Part shown: positions 52,341 through 61,953 of the stretch, one piece after another
How positions within the stretch are numbered: the first letter of the stretch is position 1
Layout of the letters: the number at the start of each line of letters is the position of its first letter
Assembly (NCBI RefSeq): GCF_000316605.1
Contig: NC_019683.1
Location: forward strand, 1,038,036 to 1,102,035
Length of the DNA stretch: 64,000 nt
Reading direction: 5' to 3'
Origin: [Leptolyngbya] sp. PCC 7376
GTDB taxonomy: Bacteria; Cyanobacteriota; Cyanobacteriia; Cyanobacteriales; MRBY01
Made by a program: the position numbers and the translations under genes
The notes under the pieces: generated by a model
The model's input: the letters and a program-made list of their open reading frames with translations, nothing else
The model's database searches: none
Told to the model about the DNA's origin: nothing

Positions 52341-52727
52341 TCATTCTTCTCGGACAGGGGTAGAATCCTGACTCACTTGCCAAACGGTTTCGAGTAACAA
52401 TTCCGCGCGATCGCCGAGCATACAAATGAATGTACCGCTGCAATCGCCTTCATCATTAGTGACCCAATGTCCTTTGAGACTGACCTCAGAATATTCAGCA
52501 TCGCAGATGGCAATGTCGAGAATATCGTCACAGTCCTGCTTGAGTTGAACTAATTCCACCAATAAGGGCAAATCTCTCAACACGAGAAAAGAGGCACTAC
52601 TGGGTTCCATGTAGAAATTTTGGGTGGTGCGCAATGCAAAAACAGCACGGTCTTTCATCCAAGTTTCTACGGACTGGGTTAACCGCTCTAAACGAAAGCT
52701 TTCATCGGTGTAGATCAACTTCAACAT
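52341..52727 (-). CDS. Cyanobacterial conserved protein, alr0857-like
   Basis: The product is about 128 residues starting MLKLIYTDESFRLERLTQSV at the ATG at 52727, which has GGAGAG upstream; the longer frame to 52799 has no support. It has the pattern of a small soluble alpha/beta protein (ASFLVLRDLPLLVELV). I associate it with the cyanobacterial alr0857 family of unknown function, from memory and with moderate confidence. Confidence 0.72.
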   Translation of the reverse strand: MLKLIYTDESFRLERLTQSVETWMKDRAVFALRTTQNFYMEPSSASFLVLRDLPLLVELVQLKQDCDDILDIAICDAEYSEVSLKGHWVTNDEGDCSGTFICMLGDRAELLLETVWQVSQDSTPVREE

Positions 52728-52839
52728 GATCACGCTCTCCGGTGATGTAATAAAAACAAAAAATTTCAAATAAACAGCACAACCACGGGGTTGGTACACT
52801 CTTCGCCACAGCGCCTAAGCTCAGTCAGGCGATCGCCAT

Positions 52840-52869
52840 AAAAAAACCGCCTCTCAATTCAAGAAGCGG
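52840..52869 (-). terminator. Terminator of the 72-aa gene
   Basis: On the minus strand an 8-bp stem CCGCTTCT/AGAGGCGG (one wobble) with a 7-nt loop is followed by seven T residues. Confidence 0.75.
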
Positions 52870-52909
52870 AAGAATCATCAAAACCAAATAAATGGTGATG
52901 GTCAGTGGC

Positions 52910-53128
52910 TCAGAAAATAAGTCGGAGCCTTCCGCCGATTAGATTGAGGTAAAAGTCTAGAGAATGGTTAATTCTGGCAATCCAAGATTTACATGGCTGA
53001 ATTTCATAAAATTCATTAAAATGCGGCTGTCGCTGGTCGAGATTCAGGTTTCCCTCTGGTAATCTCCAACCTCGAAAAAACTTTTCCGTAAAGGCTGTCA
53101 TCGATTCATGACCGAGGATGAGACTCAT
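52910..53128 (-). CDS. 72-residue hypothetical protein
   Basis: The product begins MSLILGHESMTAFTEKFFRG and I do not recognise it. The frame is open to a TTG at 53206, but the ATG at 53128 has GGAG about 6 bases upstream, while upstream ATG codons (53167, 53146) have no ribosome site. It diverges from the ribbon-helix-helix gene, with about 160 bp between. It has its own terminator, which supports it being real. Confidence 0.6.
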   Translation of the reverse strand: MSLILGHESMTAFTEKFFRGWRLPEGNLNLDQRQPHFNEFYEIQPCKSWIARINHSLDFYLNLIGGRLRLIF

Positions 53129-53288
53129 ATCGTTCTCCACCACCATGCGATCGCCGATCTGCGGCATGGGCTGCTTGGAAGGTTGTTGGGTGGATGGAAA
53201 CAACAAGGGTCTTACCTCCTTGAAAATGCCTTACATTTGTTATACTACACTTGCACTACAAAAAAGTCTAGTTTTGAGGAGAATTTCA

Positions 53289-53621
53289 ATGAGAACTGCA
53301 ACACAGGTCAGAACTTCAACCACGGATATGGAAGTGACGAGTATTCGTCTGGAGCGCACCCTGAAGGAAAAACTCAAGGAGCTATCAGGTAGCCAAGGTT
53401 ATCAGTCCCTCATTCGTGACATCCTCTGGAACTATGTTAACCAAAAGTCTGGAGATTATCGCCCTAAATTTGCGCCCACTGACATTCGCGCGACGTTTCC
53501 GGCGATCGCCCAGAAGGATGAAAGCTGTGTTTTAACAGGCAAACTCATCCAAGCAGGCGACGAGATGCATCTCGGTTTTACAATCCATGGTGATTTAGTG
53601 CCCCTCAGTCAACTTCCTTAA
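53289..53621 (+). CDS. Ribbon-helix-helix DNA-binding protein
   Basis: The product is 110 residues. Residues about 12-55 (MEVTSIRLERTLKEKLKELSGSQGYQSLIRDILWNYV) form a ribbon-helix-helix (CopG/MetJ-like) DNA-binding domain. The C-terminal half (RATFPAIAQKDESCVLTGKLIQAGDEM) is of unknown type. The ATG at 53289 has a GAGGAG-like site upstream. As a probable repressor it may control itself and the divergent 72-aa gene. No toxin gene is next to it. Confidence 0.78.
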   Translation: MRTATQVRTSTTDMEVTSIRLERTLKEKLKELSGSQGYQSLIRDILWNYVNQKSGDYRPKFAPTDIRATFPAIAQKDESCVLTGKLIQAGDEMHLGFTIHGDLVPLSQLP

Positions 53622-53722
53622 CAACAGACAGAAAAATTCAATCTTCAATGTGAGCAGGCAAAGAGAAGCAAATTTTCAGGTCTTACGTATAATCTTTGTC
53701 TGTTTCGCTTTTGAGCATGGAA

Positions 53723-54622
53723 TTATGGTGTTAAAGCAGTGGATGTTTGGGAAAGAGCAAATTGTTTAAAGGTGAGAATGGCATCGTCATAGGATTGACC
53801 AGCAGTTTCCGCCAAATCATTATGGCCAGCATCCGGCACAAGATATAACTGCTTCGGGGCGATCGCCGATTCATAGAGTGTTTCACCCATTTCAGCTGGA
53901 ATCACATCATCTTCAAGGCCATGAATGAATAGCGTGGGAATGGTGACCTCTGGAATTTTGCTCAGAGATTCAAAACGTTGGTGCAGCAAAAAATCCACAG
54001 GCATAAATGAATACTGACCGGAATAGGTGGCCATGTCTGACATTGAGGTAAAGGTTCCCTCTGCAATCAAGCCAGCCGCCGGATTATTTCTCACAAGTTC
54101 GATGGCGATCGCCCCACCGAGGGAATGACCATAGACAAAAATTTGGTCAGCAGTAAACTGCTGTTCTTTCACCAAATAGTCGTACATGACTTGGGCATCT
54201 TCGTAGACATTACTTTCGCGTGGAAATCTGCCACCGCTGAGACCATAGCCTCGATAGTCCATCAATAATACTGAAAATCCCATGTCCACGAAGCGTTTTG
54301 CATGGAACAGATTTTCCCCAACGTTATAACTATTGCCATGCAAAAACAGCAGTGCTTTGCCGTTATCATTTGCCTGTGATGGTAGCCACCAACCATGAAT
54401 TTCGACACCATTTTTTACGGGTAGCCATAATTCATGATGGTCGAGTTCGTAGGTTTGCGGAAAATTTTCGAGGGTTTTCGTTGGTTTGAAAATAATGCGA
54501 TTTTGCCACACTAGTAAAAAAATACAGAGGGCAAAATAAATGCCGGAAATGCCGCTCAATCCCACTAGCAGCCATTTCAGAAGAACTTGTTTGAAAGGAC
54601 GTTGGACTGTCGTGCTGTTCAT
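53723..54622 (-). CDS. Alpha/beta hydrolase with N-terminal membrane anchor (ABHD13-like)
   Basis: The product is 299 residues. An N-terminal hydrophobic helix (LLVGLSGISGIYFALCIFLLVW) suggests anchoring. The hydrolase core has ALLFLHGNSYNVGE (oxyanion region), the nucleophile Ser in VYGHSLGGAIAIEL, the Asp in LFIHGLEDDVIP and the His in VPDAGHNDLAE, a complete triad. It resembles Bem46/ABHD13-type serine hydrolases of unknown substrate. Its ATG overlaps the end of sipA by 4 bases, so the two are probably an operon. Confidence 0.88.
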   Translation of the reverse strand: MNSTTVQRPFKQVLLKWLLVGLSGISGIYFALCIFLLVWQNRIIFKPTKTLENFPQTYELDHHELWLPVKNGVEIHGWWLPSQANDNGKALLFLHGNSYNVGENLFHAKRFVDMGFSVLLMDYRGYGLSGGRFPRESNVYEDAQVMYDYLVKEQQFTADQIFVYGHSLGGAIAIELVRNNPAAGLIAEGTFTSMSDMATYSGQYSFMPVDFLLHQRFESLSKIPEVTIPTLFIHGLEDDVIPAEMGETLYESAIAPKQLYLVPDAGHNDLAETAGQSYDDAILTFKQFALSQTSTALTP

Positions 54623-54864
54623 GTGTGTTTCATTGTTTCGGTTGCATCATCTTCGATTAGGGCAAAATACTTTTCTTCGAGCAAAAATGAACCTCGCTCA
54701 AATTTAATCGCCCAGTAATCTCCCGGTCGGCGATCGCACACAACCCCTTCATCTCCCAACGCAATTAAATCCGCAGGCCGCAACATCGGCATTGGGTCGG
54801 CTGTTTTCAGATAGGGCGGCATCTGGGTCACTTTCACTTTTGAGCCAGCAGGAAAATCACTCAT
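54619..54864 (-). CDS. sipA: SipA-like DUF3148 protein
   Basis: The product is 81 residues. The SH3-like fold shows FPAGSKVKVTQMPPYLKTADPMPMLRPADLIALGDEGVVCDRRPGDYWAIKFERGSFLLEEKY. This matches the DUF3148 family, which includes SipA, the partner of the conserved sensor kinase NblS/Hik33 in light and stress signalling. The assignment is by recall of the family pattern. It overlaps the start of the alpha/beta hydrolase gene. Confidence 0.82.
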   Translation of the reverse strand: MSDFPAGSKVKVTQMPPYLKTADPMPMLRPADLIALGDEGVVCDRRPGDYWAIKFERGSFLLEEKYFALIEDDATETMKHT

Positions 54865-54932
54865 CGTAAACTCGGCAATCTAAATCAGCGTTTAATATTG
54901 TATCGAGTTAGCTCAACAGCTTGGATCAGATC

Positions 54933-55268
54933 ATGAATCTAGAAGAAAAGCGGGCGATCGTTAAGATCACTACCCAGAAGCTAAAAGAATATCTGCAAGA
55001 TCTTTATCAAGACAACCTCGATAGGGTGATTTTGTTCGGCTCTCAAGCGAGGGGCGACGCTAAGTTTTATTCAGATATTGACGTGGCCATTGTTTTAAAA
55101 AATGACTTTGACTTTGATGCTGAAATTGAGAAAACTAGTCAATTTGTAGCGGATTTATGCCTTGATTATGATGTTTTGATCAATCGTCTTTTCATGAGTA
55201 CTGGTTACTATCACACCCATCAAAGTGCGCTAACTCGTAATCTTCAACAAGAAGGTATTTTATTGTGA
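54933..55268 (+). CDS. MNT-type nucleotidyltransferase domain protein
   Basis: The product is 111 residues. It has the minimal nucleotidyltransferase signature GSQARGDAKFYSDIDVAIVL, that is GS-x10-DxD, and a further Asp in LDYDVLINRLF. MntA proteins of this type are antitoxins that AMPylate a HEPN ribonuclease toxin (HepT), usually encoded alongside. No HEPN gene lies next to it here, so it may be a solitary member. The frame also has a TTG at 54921; the ATG at 54933 is preferred. It lies at the edge of the accessory region. Confidence 0.82.
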   Translation: MNLEEKRAIVKITTQKLKEYLQDLYQDNLDRVILFGSQARGDAKFYSDIDVAIVLKNDFDFDAEIEKTSQFVADLCLDYDVLINRLFMSTGYYHTHQSALTRNLQQEGILL

Positions 55269-55375
55269 AGACTAAACACAAGTGAGCACTCACATGAATT
55301 CAATAAACTCAAAACAAAACAAGTTTCAAAAAAGAATCCAGACTAATACATCACATAATTGTATACATTGACTCA

Positions 55376-57097
55376 CTATTTAAACTTGTTGTTTTCAAAA
55401 AGTTTTTTTGCCAACAGCTTAGCTCTCTTATTAATTGTTTCTGAATTCCAAACTTTGCTTTCAATTAGAATTGAGTCTAATGGATATCTTTTCTCTATCA
55501 AAATTTTCTTTTTGACTTCAAAGTAATTATCAGAAAGCTCTTCATTATTTGTTTTTTTATCAATGAGGATTAGATTGCCAATATTGCCTATATATTCTTC
55601 ATCTATATTTTCATTGATTTGTACTTCTGGTACTAGATGTTCAATACTCATACCGCCGTAATCTACAGCTAAGCCATTGGAATAATCTCCTAGCAACTTT
55701 TGTAGTGAATATTGAATTACAGACTTACTCTTCGATTTTCTAGAAGTGTAGTTAAGTTCTATAAAACTAGACTCAAACTCACTATAGCTTGGTAATTTTC
55801 TTTCCAAACCAGATAACAGACTATCGATTGTAGTCTGAACTTCAGTATTATCTTGAGCATTATTGAGTAATATGGCATGCTTTGAGTAGTGTGTTGAAAT
55901 TGCACCAGAAGACCGTTGAGATGTTACAGCATTAAAAACAAAGTGAAAAAACTCTATTTTTGATAAAAGCTTAGAGAGTCTTTTAAGCCTCATCCTCCCC
56001 TCTTTATGAGATTTGATCAAAGATAAAATCATTGGAAGCTGCTGTTTGACATTAAACAATTTCAATGCTTCTAAAGACTTCCGCACCTGGGCTTCTTCTG
56101 GACGCCATAAGTGATTACTAGGAGAGATTATGCTTAAATATAAATCTGTAGCTGCCTGTAATTCATAAAGAATAGTTTGAGCATCTTCTTTTGTCCGTGT
56201 AACTTCTTTAAGAGCAGGAAACAACTTCTTTTCAGTTGTATATGATTTACTAGATAGCCAAAAATGATATAAAAATGGATTTAACGAATCACGTTTGTCG
56301 GCATCATCAAACTTTCTGAGTATTACTTCGTTCCATATTTGTTTCGCTGAATCTAAAGAAGCACTATTTGATTTGAGTTTTTTAAGTAAATGATTTTTAA
56401 CCAAATCAGCAGTTGTCAGATCTCTTCCACGGGCATTTAAAGTTTCGAAGATCAAGTAAGCGTCATCTTCATTATCTAGCTGAATAAACACTAATTTCAA
56501 CGAAAGAATTCTATTTCTAAGATCTTTAAGCTTTTCAACCGCGCTATTTTTATCTATATCAAAGAGAATTGAATTACTTACTACTGACTCTTTAATGGAT
56601 TGTGGCAGCAATTCCTTTAATTTCTCAGTAATAAACTCAAATGCTTCCTTTAAATTCTTCTCTTCAGCCCCAACATTACATTCAATATTTGACCCTTTAT
56701 AGCTTTGTATATAGTCATGAAGATATGGGAATGATGTTTCTGAATTCAGAATAAACTCTTCTTCATTATCAATATTGGGTTTTTCAATAAAAAGATGAAT
56801 TCCTTTTGCTAAATTCTCTTCTTCTAACACAAGGAACAAGTTTCTTATTGCCGAAAATATTAGAGTAATAGTTGTTAATCTTTGCTGTCCATCAACAATA
56901 CCAAAATAGGGTTTCTTATCTTGATAGACAACCATTGAGCCAATAAAATATTGATCGTTATCTTCCTGTATTATGTCATTCCAGAAGCTTCTTACCTGAT
57001 CTTCTTCCCAAGAATAAGGCCTTTGAAATCTTGGTATTTTAAAATATCCTAATGAAAAGATATCTCTTATTTCTTTATCATTTGCTTCAATTTTCAT
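55376..57097 (-). CDS. DUF262/DUF1524 (GmrSD-like) restriction protein
   Basis: The product is 573 residues. The N-terminal DUF262 domain has IPRFQRPYSWEEDQVRSFWND and the DGQQRLTTI nucleotide-hydrolysis motif at about 69-77. The C-terminal DUF1524 domain has an HNH-type endonuclease core, MSIEHLVPEVQ followed by IGNIGNLILIDKKTNN. This matches GmrSD-type modification-dependent restriction enzymes and related defence proteins such as SspE and BrxU, which attack DNA with modified bases. The gene is AT-rich and I saw no HIP1 site in it, unlike the flanking mutS, so it was probably acquired. There is no companion modification gene in the window. Confidence 0.85.
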   Translation of the reverse strand: MKIEANDKEIRDIFSLGYFKIPRFQRPYSWEEDQVRSFWNDIIQEDNDQYFIGSMVVYQDKKPYFGIVDGQQRLTTITLIFSAIRNLFLVLEEENLAKGIHLFIEKPNIDNEEEFILNSETSFPYLHDYIQSYKGSNIECNVGAEEKNLKEAFEFITEKLKELLPQSIKESVVSNSILFDIDKNSAVEKLKDLRNRILSLKLVFIQLDNEDDAYLIFETLNARGRDLTTADLVKNHLLKKLKSNSASLDSAKQIWNEVILRKFDDADKRDSLNPFLYHFWLSSKSYTTEKKLFPALKEVTRTKEDAQTILYELQAATDLYLSIISPSNHLWRPEEAQVRKSLEALKLFNVKQQLPMILSLIKSHKEGRMRLKRLSKLLSKIEFFHFVFNAVTSQRSSGAISTHYSKHAILLNNAQDNTEVQTTIDSLLSGLERKLPSYSEFESSFIELNYTSRKSKSKSVIQYSLQKLLGDYSNGLAVDYGGMSIEHLVPEVQINENIDEEYIGNIGNLILIDKKTNNEELSDNYFEVKKKILIEKRYPLDSILIESKVWNSETINKRAKLLAKKLFENNKFK

Positions 57098-57176
57098 ATT
57101 TGATTGTTCGAAATATTCAAGTAAAAGAGTTGATAAGCCAATCCCAAGCTAGTTACATTTTTTCTTAGTAAACCAA

Positions 57177-57398
57177 TTAAAAATCAGCTTGAATTAGTAA
57201 TTCCCGGAGATTCATTTGCTCAGAACGGCGAGAAAAAAATAAAATTTCGAGATTCTCAATTTCTCCAGAAGCTGGATTCATCCGAGCAATAATCTCATTT
57301 TCTAATTCTTCAGTTTCTTGCTCTAGATAGGGAGCACAAGTATCAAAATATAAAATATCTCCCATCTTGTCATATCTCATCTTCAGTCTTTTATCCAC
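57177..57398 (-). CDS. DUF2283 domain protein
   Basis: The product is 73 residues and matches the DUF2283 pattern: MRYDKMGDILYFDTCAPY then EIIARMNPASGEIENLEIL. DUF2283 genes often lie after small nuclease-like genes and are suspected antitoxins; here it overlaps the end of the upstream gene by 8 bases. The antitoxin role is inferred. Confidence 0.78.
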   Translation of the reverse strand: MDKRLKMRYDKMGDILYFDTCAPYLEQETEELENEIIARMNPASGEIENLEILFFSRRSEQMNLRELLIQADF

Positions 57399-57789
57399 AC
57401 CATTTCCCCCTTACAAATGTTGCGCGAAGTATAAACCGTAATAATCCAACTTCTTTGAGGCTCTTGTTCAGACGATACAACAACTGCCAGTAAATATCGT
57501 CCTGACTCATGCGATCAAACCACTTTGAGAAAATCAGAGCCTGCTCATCATATTTACTACGATGAATTGAATCTGGAGTTGAAATCACCTCTTTTAGCTG
57601 CGTTTCACATTCCGGCAAAGTCCCTAGGTGCCGCTCTGCAATATGTTCGCGTCTCTCATCTGTTAGCTCAACAGGTCGATCAAGGTAGGAACATGGAAAT
57701 AAAATTATATGGTGCGAGCATATCTCTATTCGAATCAAAAATAGATATGAATGAGCTTTACAAGATTCATCATTCCGCAATCGTAACAC
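57391..57789 (-). CDS. Toxin-like protein partnered with DUF2283
   Basis: The product is up to 132 residues. The core ERREHIAERHLGTLPECETQLKEVISTPDSIHRSKYDEQALIFSKWF resembles the PBECR/EndoU-colicin-like nuclease families that pair with DUF2283, with conserved His residues in HIAERHLG. This is a pattern-level guess. The start is unclear: GTG 57789 is the most upstream option and the first 35 residues look unordered. A HIP1 site lies just upstream. The gene overlaps the DUF2283 gene, supporting co-translation as a pair. Confidence 0.65.
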   Translation of the reverse strand: MLRLRNDESCKAHSYLFLIRIEICSHHIILFPCSYLDRPVELTDERREHIAERHLGTLPECETQLKEVISTPDSIHRSKYDEQALIFSKWFDRMSQDDIYWQLLYRLNKSLKEVGLLRFILRATFVRGKWCG

Positions 57790-57845
57790 TGGCGATCGCC
57801 GCTACTATAGATATCTGTTTAAGCTGAATCCTGACGAATTTTTTC

Positions 57846-60503
57846 ATGCCTGCATCCAACCGCAAACCCATCGCAGACGAGATTCCTAACGCTGATTATC
57901 GCAAGCTCCCAGACCGGAATCTTCTGACCCCGATGATGCAGCATTACACGCAGGTGAAGGATAAGTACCCTAATGCGATTTTGTTGTATCGGGTAGGGGA
58001 CTTTTTTGAGTGCTTTTTCCTTGATGCCATCACGGTGTCGCGGGAATTAGAGCTGGTTTGCACGAGTAAGGAATCGGGGAAAGGGATTGGTCGGGTACCA
58101 ATGACAGGTGTGCCTCATCATGCATTGGAGCGTTACAGTACCCAGCTGGTGGAAAAGGGTTATGGTGTTGTCATTTGTGATCAGGTAGAGGATGCAGCCA
58201 CGGCCCACGCGGAAAAACGGATGGTGCGCCGGGAAGTTCAAAAGGTTTTAACGCCGGGGACTCTAACCGACGATGGGATGCTGCGGGCACGGCAAAATAA
58301 TTATCTGGCGGCGGTGGTAATGGCAGGAAAGCATTGGGGTTTAGCCTATGCGGATATTTCGACCGGGGAATTTTGTACCACCCAAGCCAGTGATCTCGAA
58401 GCGTTAACCATTGAGCTTTTGCGTCTGCAACCTTCAGAGATTTTGTATCCCACTGATGCGCCCGACCTGCAAACTTTAATGCGTCCCGGCGATCGCCAAA
58501 AACTTTTAAAACAACATCTGCCGGAATGCCTGCCATCGGATTTTTGTTATGCCCTGCGATCGCCCAGGGAATTCGATATTAATGAAGCGAAACCGAAATT
58601 ATTGATGACCTTCCAGCGATCTTCGTTGGAGGGGATGGGCTGCGAAAAATTGCCGTTGGCGGTGCGGGCTGCGGGGGGACTTTTGTCCTATGTGGAGGAA
58701 ACGCAGCAAGCTTATAAGGTTCCCTTTGAAACGCTGAAAACCTATAGCATTAACGAATTTTTGCAGTTAGATCATCAGACCCGCCGTAATCTCGAAATCA
58801 CTCAAACCATCCGCGACGGCAGTCTTTATGGCTCTTTGCTGTGGGCGTTGGATGTCACTAATACCAATATGGGTGGCCGGGCTTTGCGGCGTTGGCTATT
58901 GCAACCATTGCTCGATCCAGAAGCAATCGCCGAGCGTTTTGACACCATCGAGGAGCTGGTCGAAAACACTAATTTACGGCAAGATGTGCGCCATGTTTTA
59001 AAGCAAATTTATGACCTTGAGCGCATTGCGGGGCGGATTGGGTCTGGTAGCGCCAATGCCCGTGACTTATACGCTTTAGCCGAATCCCTCACAAAATTAT
59101 CTTACCTTGCCGAGATTGTGGAGGATGCCAAGTCTCCCTATTTGCAAGCCGTTCAGAATTTCCCGCCCGACCTCGATAAATTGGGCAAACATGTTCTGAC
59201 TTATTTAGTCGATTCACCGCCGATCCATATTAAAGATGGAGGCATCATTCGCGATGGAGTAGATGAGGAGCTAGATCATTTGCGTCGTAGCCAAGTGGAA
59301 GACCGGGAATGGCTGGCAAATCTGGAAATTACGGAGCGAGAACGGACAGGAGTCTCGAAGCTGAAAGTCGGTTATAACAAGACCTTTGGCTATTACATTA
59401 GTATGCCGCGATCGCAGTCGGCACAGGCTCCCGAGGAATATCTGCGTAAACAAACCCTCAGCAATGAAGAACGCTATATCACCCCAGAATTGAAGGAGCG
59501 GGAAAGCCGGATTCTCACGGCAAAGGATGATATCTGCAAGCTGGAATACGAGATTTTTACAGAGTTGCGGGGCACAGTCGCCGAACATACCGATACTATC
59601 CGAGCCGCTGCGGGGGCGATCGCCGCGATTGATGTATTGGCTGCCTTTGTCGAAACTGCTGTATACCAAGATTATTGCCGTCCAGTCATTGGCTCCACGA
59701 AAAACCTAGAGATTGAACAAGGCCGTCATCCCGTCGTCGAAAAATCCTTAGGCATGGGCTTATTTGTCTCCAATTCCACGAATCTCGGTAAAGCAAAAAA
59801 TATCAAAAATCCCGATTTAATTATCCTCACAGGCCCCAATGCCAGCGGTAAAAGTTGTTATCTGCGCCAAACCGGATTAATTCAGCTCATGGCACAGGTG
59901 GGGAGTTTTATTCCCGCTAAATCTGCAACTATTCCGATCTGCGATCGCATCTTTACGCGGGTGGGTGCAGTGGATGATCTAGCAACGGGTCAATCCACAT
60001 TTATGGTGGAGATGAATGAAACCGCGAATATCCTTAATCACGCCACCGAAAAATCCCTAATTCTGCTCGATGAAATTGGCCGAGGAACGGCAACTTTCGA
60101 TGGACTGTCTATTGCTTGGGCTGTCGCAGAACATATTGCCACTGAAGTAAAAGCAAAAACAATATTTGCAACCCACTACCACGAACTAAATGAACTTTCT
60201 TCTATCCTTTTAAACGTCTCCAATTTCCAAGTAACAGTAAAAGAACTCCCCGAAGAAATTATCTTTTTACATAAAGTGCAACCCGGTGGCGCAGACAAAT
60301 CCTATGGCATTGAAGCAGGACGTTTAGCTGGCCTACCAACGAGCGTAATCACCCGTGCCAAACAAGTCATGACTCAAATCGAAAAGCACAGTAAAATCGC
60401 AGTCGGATTACGCAAAGGCGTTCGCACCAAAGAAAAGATGGCAAGTAATGGAAAATACGATGTCAATAAAGCGTCAGAACAACTAGATATTTTCAACTTT
60501 TAA
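57846..60503 (+). CDS. mutS: DNA mismatch repair ATPase MutS
   Basis: The product is 885 residues. The mismatch-reading motif is [10 protein letters not shown] with Phe53 and Glu55. The connector, lever and clamp domains follow. The ATPase has Walker [18 protein letters not shown], which is the usual cyanobacterial form and differs from GPNMGGKS of E. coli. Walker B is [25 protein letters not shown], then FATHYHEL. The C-terminus is full length. MutS finds base mismatches and small loops. The gene has native composition with HIP1 sites and is flanked on both sides by accessory genes. Confidence 0.97.
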   Translation: MPASNRKPIADEIPNADYRKLPDRNLLTPMMQHYTQVKDKYPNAILLYRVGDFFECFFLDAITVSRELELVCTSKESGKGIGRVPMTGVPHHALERYSTQLVEKGYGVVICDQVEDAATAHAEKRMVRREVQKVLTPGTLTDDGMLRARQNNYLAAVVMAGKHWGLAYADISTGEFCTTQASDLEALTIELLRLQPSEILYPTDAPDLQTLMRPGDRQKLLKQHLPECLPSDFCYALRSPREFDINEAKPKLLMTFQRSSLEGMGCEKLPLAVRAAGGLLSYVEETQQAYKVPFETLKTYSINEFLQLDHQTRRNLEITQTIRDGSLYGSLLWALDVTNTNMGGRALRRWLLQPLLDPEAIAERFDTIEELVENTNLRQDVRHVLKQIYDLERIAGRIGSGSANARDLYALAESLTKLSYLAEIVEDAKSPYLQAVQNFPPDLDKLGKHVLTYLVDSPPIHIKDGGIIRDGVDEELDHLRRSQVEDREWLANLEITERERTGVSKLKVGYNKTFGYYISMPRSQSAQAPEEYLRKQTLSNEERYITPELKERESRILTAKDDICKLEYEIFTELRGTVAEHTDTIRAAAGAIAAIDVLAAFVETAVYQDYCRPVIGSTKNLEIEQGRHPVVEKSLGMGLFVSNSTNLGKAKNIKNPDLIILTGPNASGKSCYLRQTGLIQLMAQVGSFIPAKSATIPICDRIFTRVGAVDDLATGQSTFMVEMNETANILNHATEKSLILLDEIGRGTATFDGLSIAWAVAEHIATEVKAKTIFATHYHELNELSSILLNVSNFQVTVKELPEEIIFLHKVQPGGADKSYGIEAGRLAGLPTSVITRAKQVMTQIEKHSKIAVGLRKGVRTKEKMASNGKYDVNKASEQLDIFNF

Positions 60504-61192
60504 AGAGCAAAGAATACTAGTGCGAACATAAATTATCGTGGAGAGCTATGTCATCAAACTCTGAATGGACACTAGAAAAACTAGAAGAGTTAATCAAAAA
60601 CCAAGTCCAAGAATCACTAACTTTAGACTATAAAGATTCTAGATCTCTTGGAAGCAGTAATGGGAAGAAGAATGAGATCAGCAAAGATGTTTCAGCCTTC
60701 GCCAACTCTGCTGGTGGAACTATCATCTATGGAATCCAAGAAGAAAATCATTTACCCAAATGTATTGATGAAGGTGTTGATCCTGATGAAATATCAAAGG
60801 AGTGGCTAGAACAAGTAATTAATTCAAGAATCCAAAGGAAAATCGATAATATTCATATTTATCCAATCATTATTTCATCTAATCCAGATAGAGTTATTTA
60901 TGTTGTAGATATTCCGCAAAGTTCACGCGCTCCTCATCAAGCTAATGATAAGAGATTTTATAAAAGATATAATTTCCAGTCCCTACCAATGGAAGAGTAT
61001 GAGATCCGTGATGTTAGTAGTAGAGAAAAAACTCCAAGACTAGTTCTTTCCTCTCACGTGGAAAATACGAAGCATTTGTTACAACCTCATAGAATAATAA
61101 GCCACCAGAAATCGATTGCTATTGTTGACTTGAGATTGAATGTGATTAATAAATCATTTGAGCCAGCATCATATGCTTACGTTCAAATTTTT

Positions 61193-61953
61193 GGCATTGC
61201 AGAATAGAGGTATGAATGGAGGTTGTTGACTCAATGGAATGTCCAGAATGCCAATCTACTCATATCCGTAAGAACGGAAAGAAAAAAGGCAAACAGAATC
61301 ACATCTGTGTAGATTGCGGTCGTCAGTTTATCGACCACTATAGTCAGCTCGGCTACTCAAATGCCTTCAAACGTGAATGCCTCAAAATGTATGTCAACGG
61401 TATGGGCTTTCGAGCCATTGAACGGGTGAAAGGAGTGCACCACACTACCGTCATCACTTGGGTCAAACAAGTCGGTGCATTGCTGCCTGATGCTTATGAA
61501 CCGGAAGAGATGCCTCAGGTCGGGGAACTCGATGAACTTCAAACATTCGTCGGTGCTAAAAAAACAAGGTCTGGCTCTGGACAGCAGTAGACCACTTTCA
61601 ACCAGGTATTCTTGCTTGGACTATTGGTGACAGAAGTGCAGAGACATTCAAGCCACTATGGGCAATCGTTAGTCTCTGGAGATGCTTCTTTTACGTCACA
61701 GATGGCTGGAAAGTTTATCCCATCTTTGTACCCGATGGGGACCAGATTGTCAGTAAGACCTATATGACTCGAGTCGAAGGAGAGAACACTCGATTGCGGC
61801 ATTATCTCGCTCGACTCCATCGAAAGACCTTATGTTATTCAAAGTCTGTGGAAATGTTAGAGCATTCGATTCGATTGCTGATTCACTATCTCAAGTTCTG
61901 GGATGTTCCTATCCCTCGACCCTCATAGATTCATACCTCAATTCACCAACGCC
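61193..61953 (+). mobile_element. IS1-family insertion sequence in the AlbA_2 gene (761 bp)
   Basis: The ends are imperfect inverted repeats from GGCATTGCAGAATAGAGG on the left and the complement of the right end (GGCGTTGGTGAATTGAGG), both continuing as TATGAAT. An 8-bp duplication AAATTTTT lies at 61185-61192 and 61954-61961. The length of 761 bp is that of a typical IS1. Its transposase is a two-frame InsAB. Confidence 0.92.
61216..61928 (+). CDS. IS1-family transposase InsAB, made by -1 frameshift
   Basis: The first frame starts at an ATG at 61216 (an internal ATG at 61234 is also possible) and has a zinc ribbon CPECQSTHIRKNGKKKGKQNHICVDCG and helix-turn-helix. At an A7C run (61558-61565) a -1 shift continues the product as NKVWLWTAVDHFQPGILAWTI. 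It runs to the stop at 61928 and includes a DDE segment YVTDGWKVYPIF and LRHYLARLHRKTLCYSKS. Without the shift the first frame stops at 61590. The fused product is about 237 residues. Confidence 0.88.
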
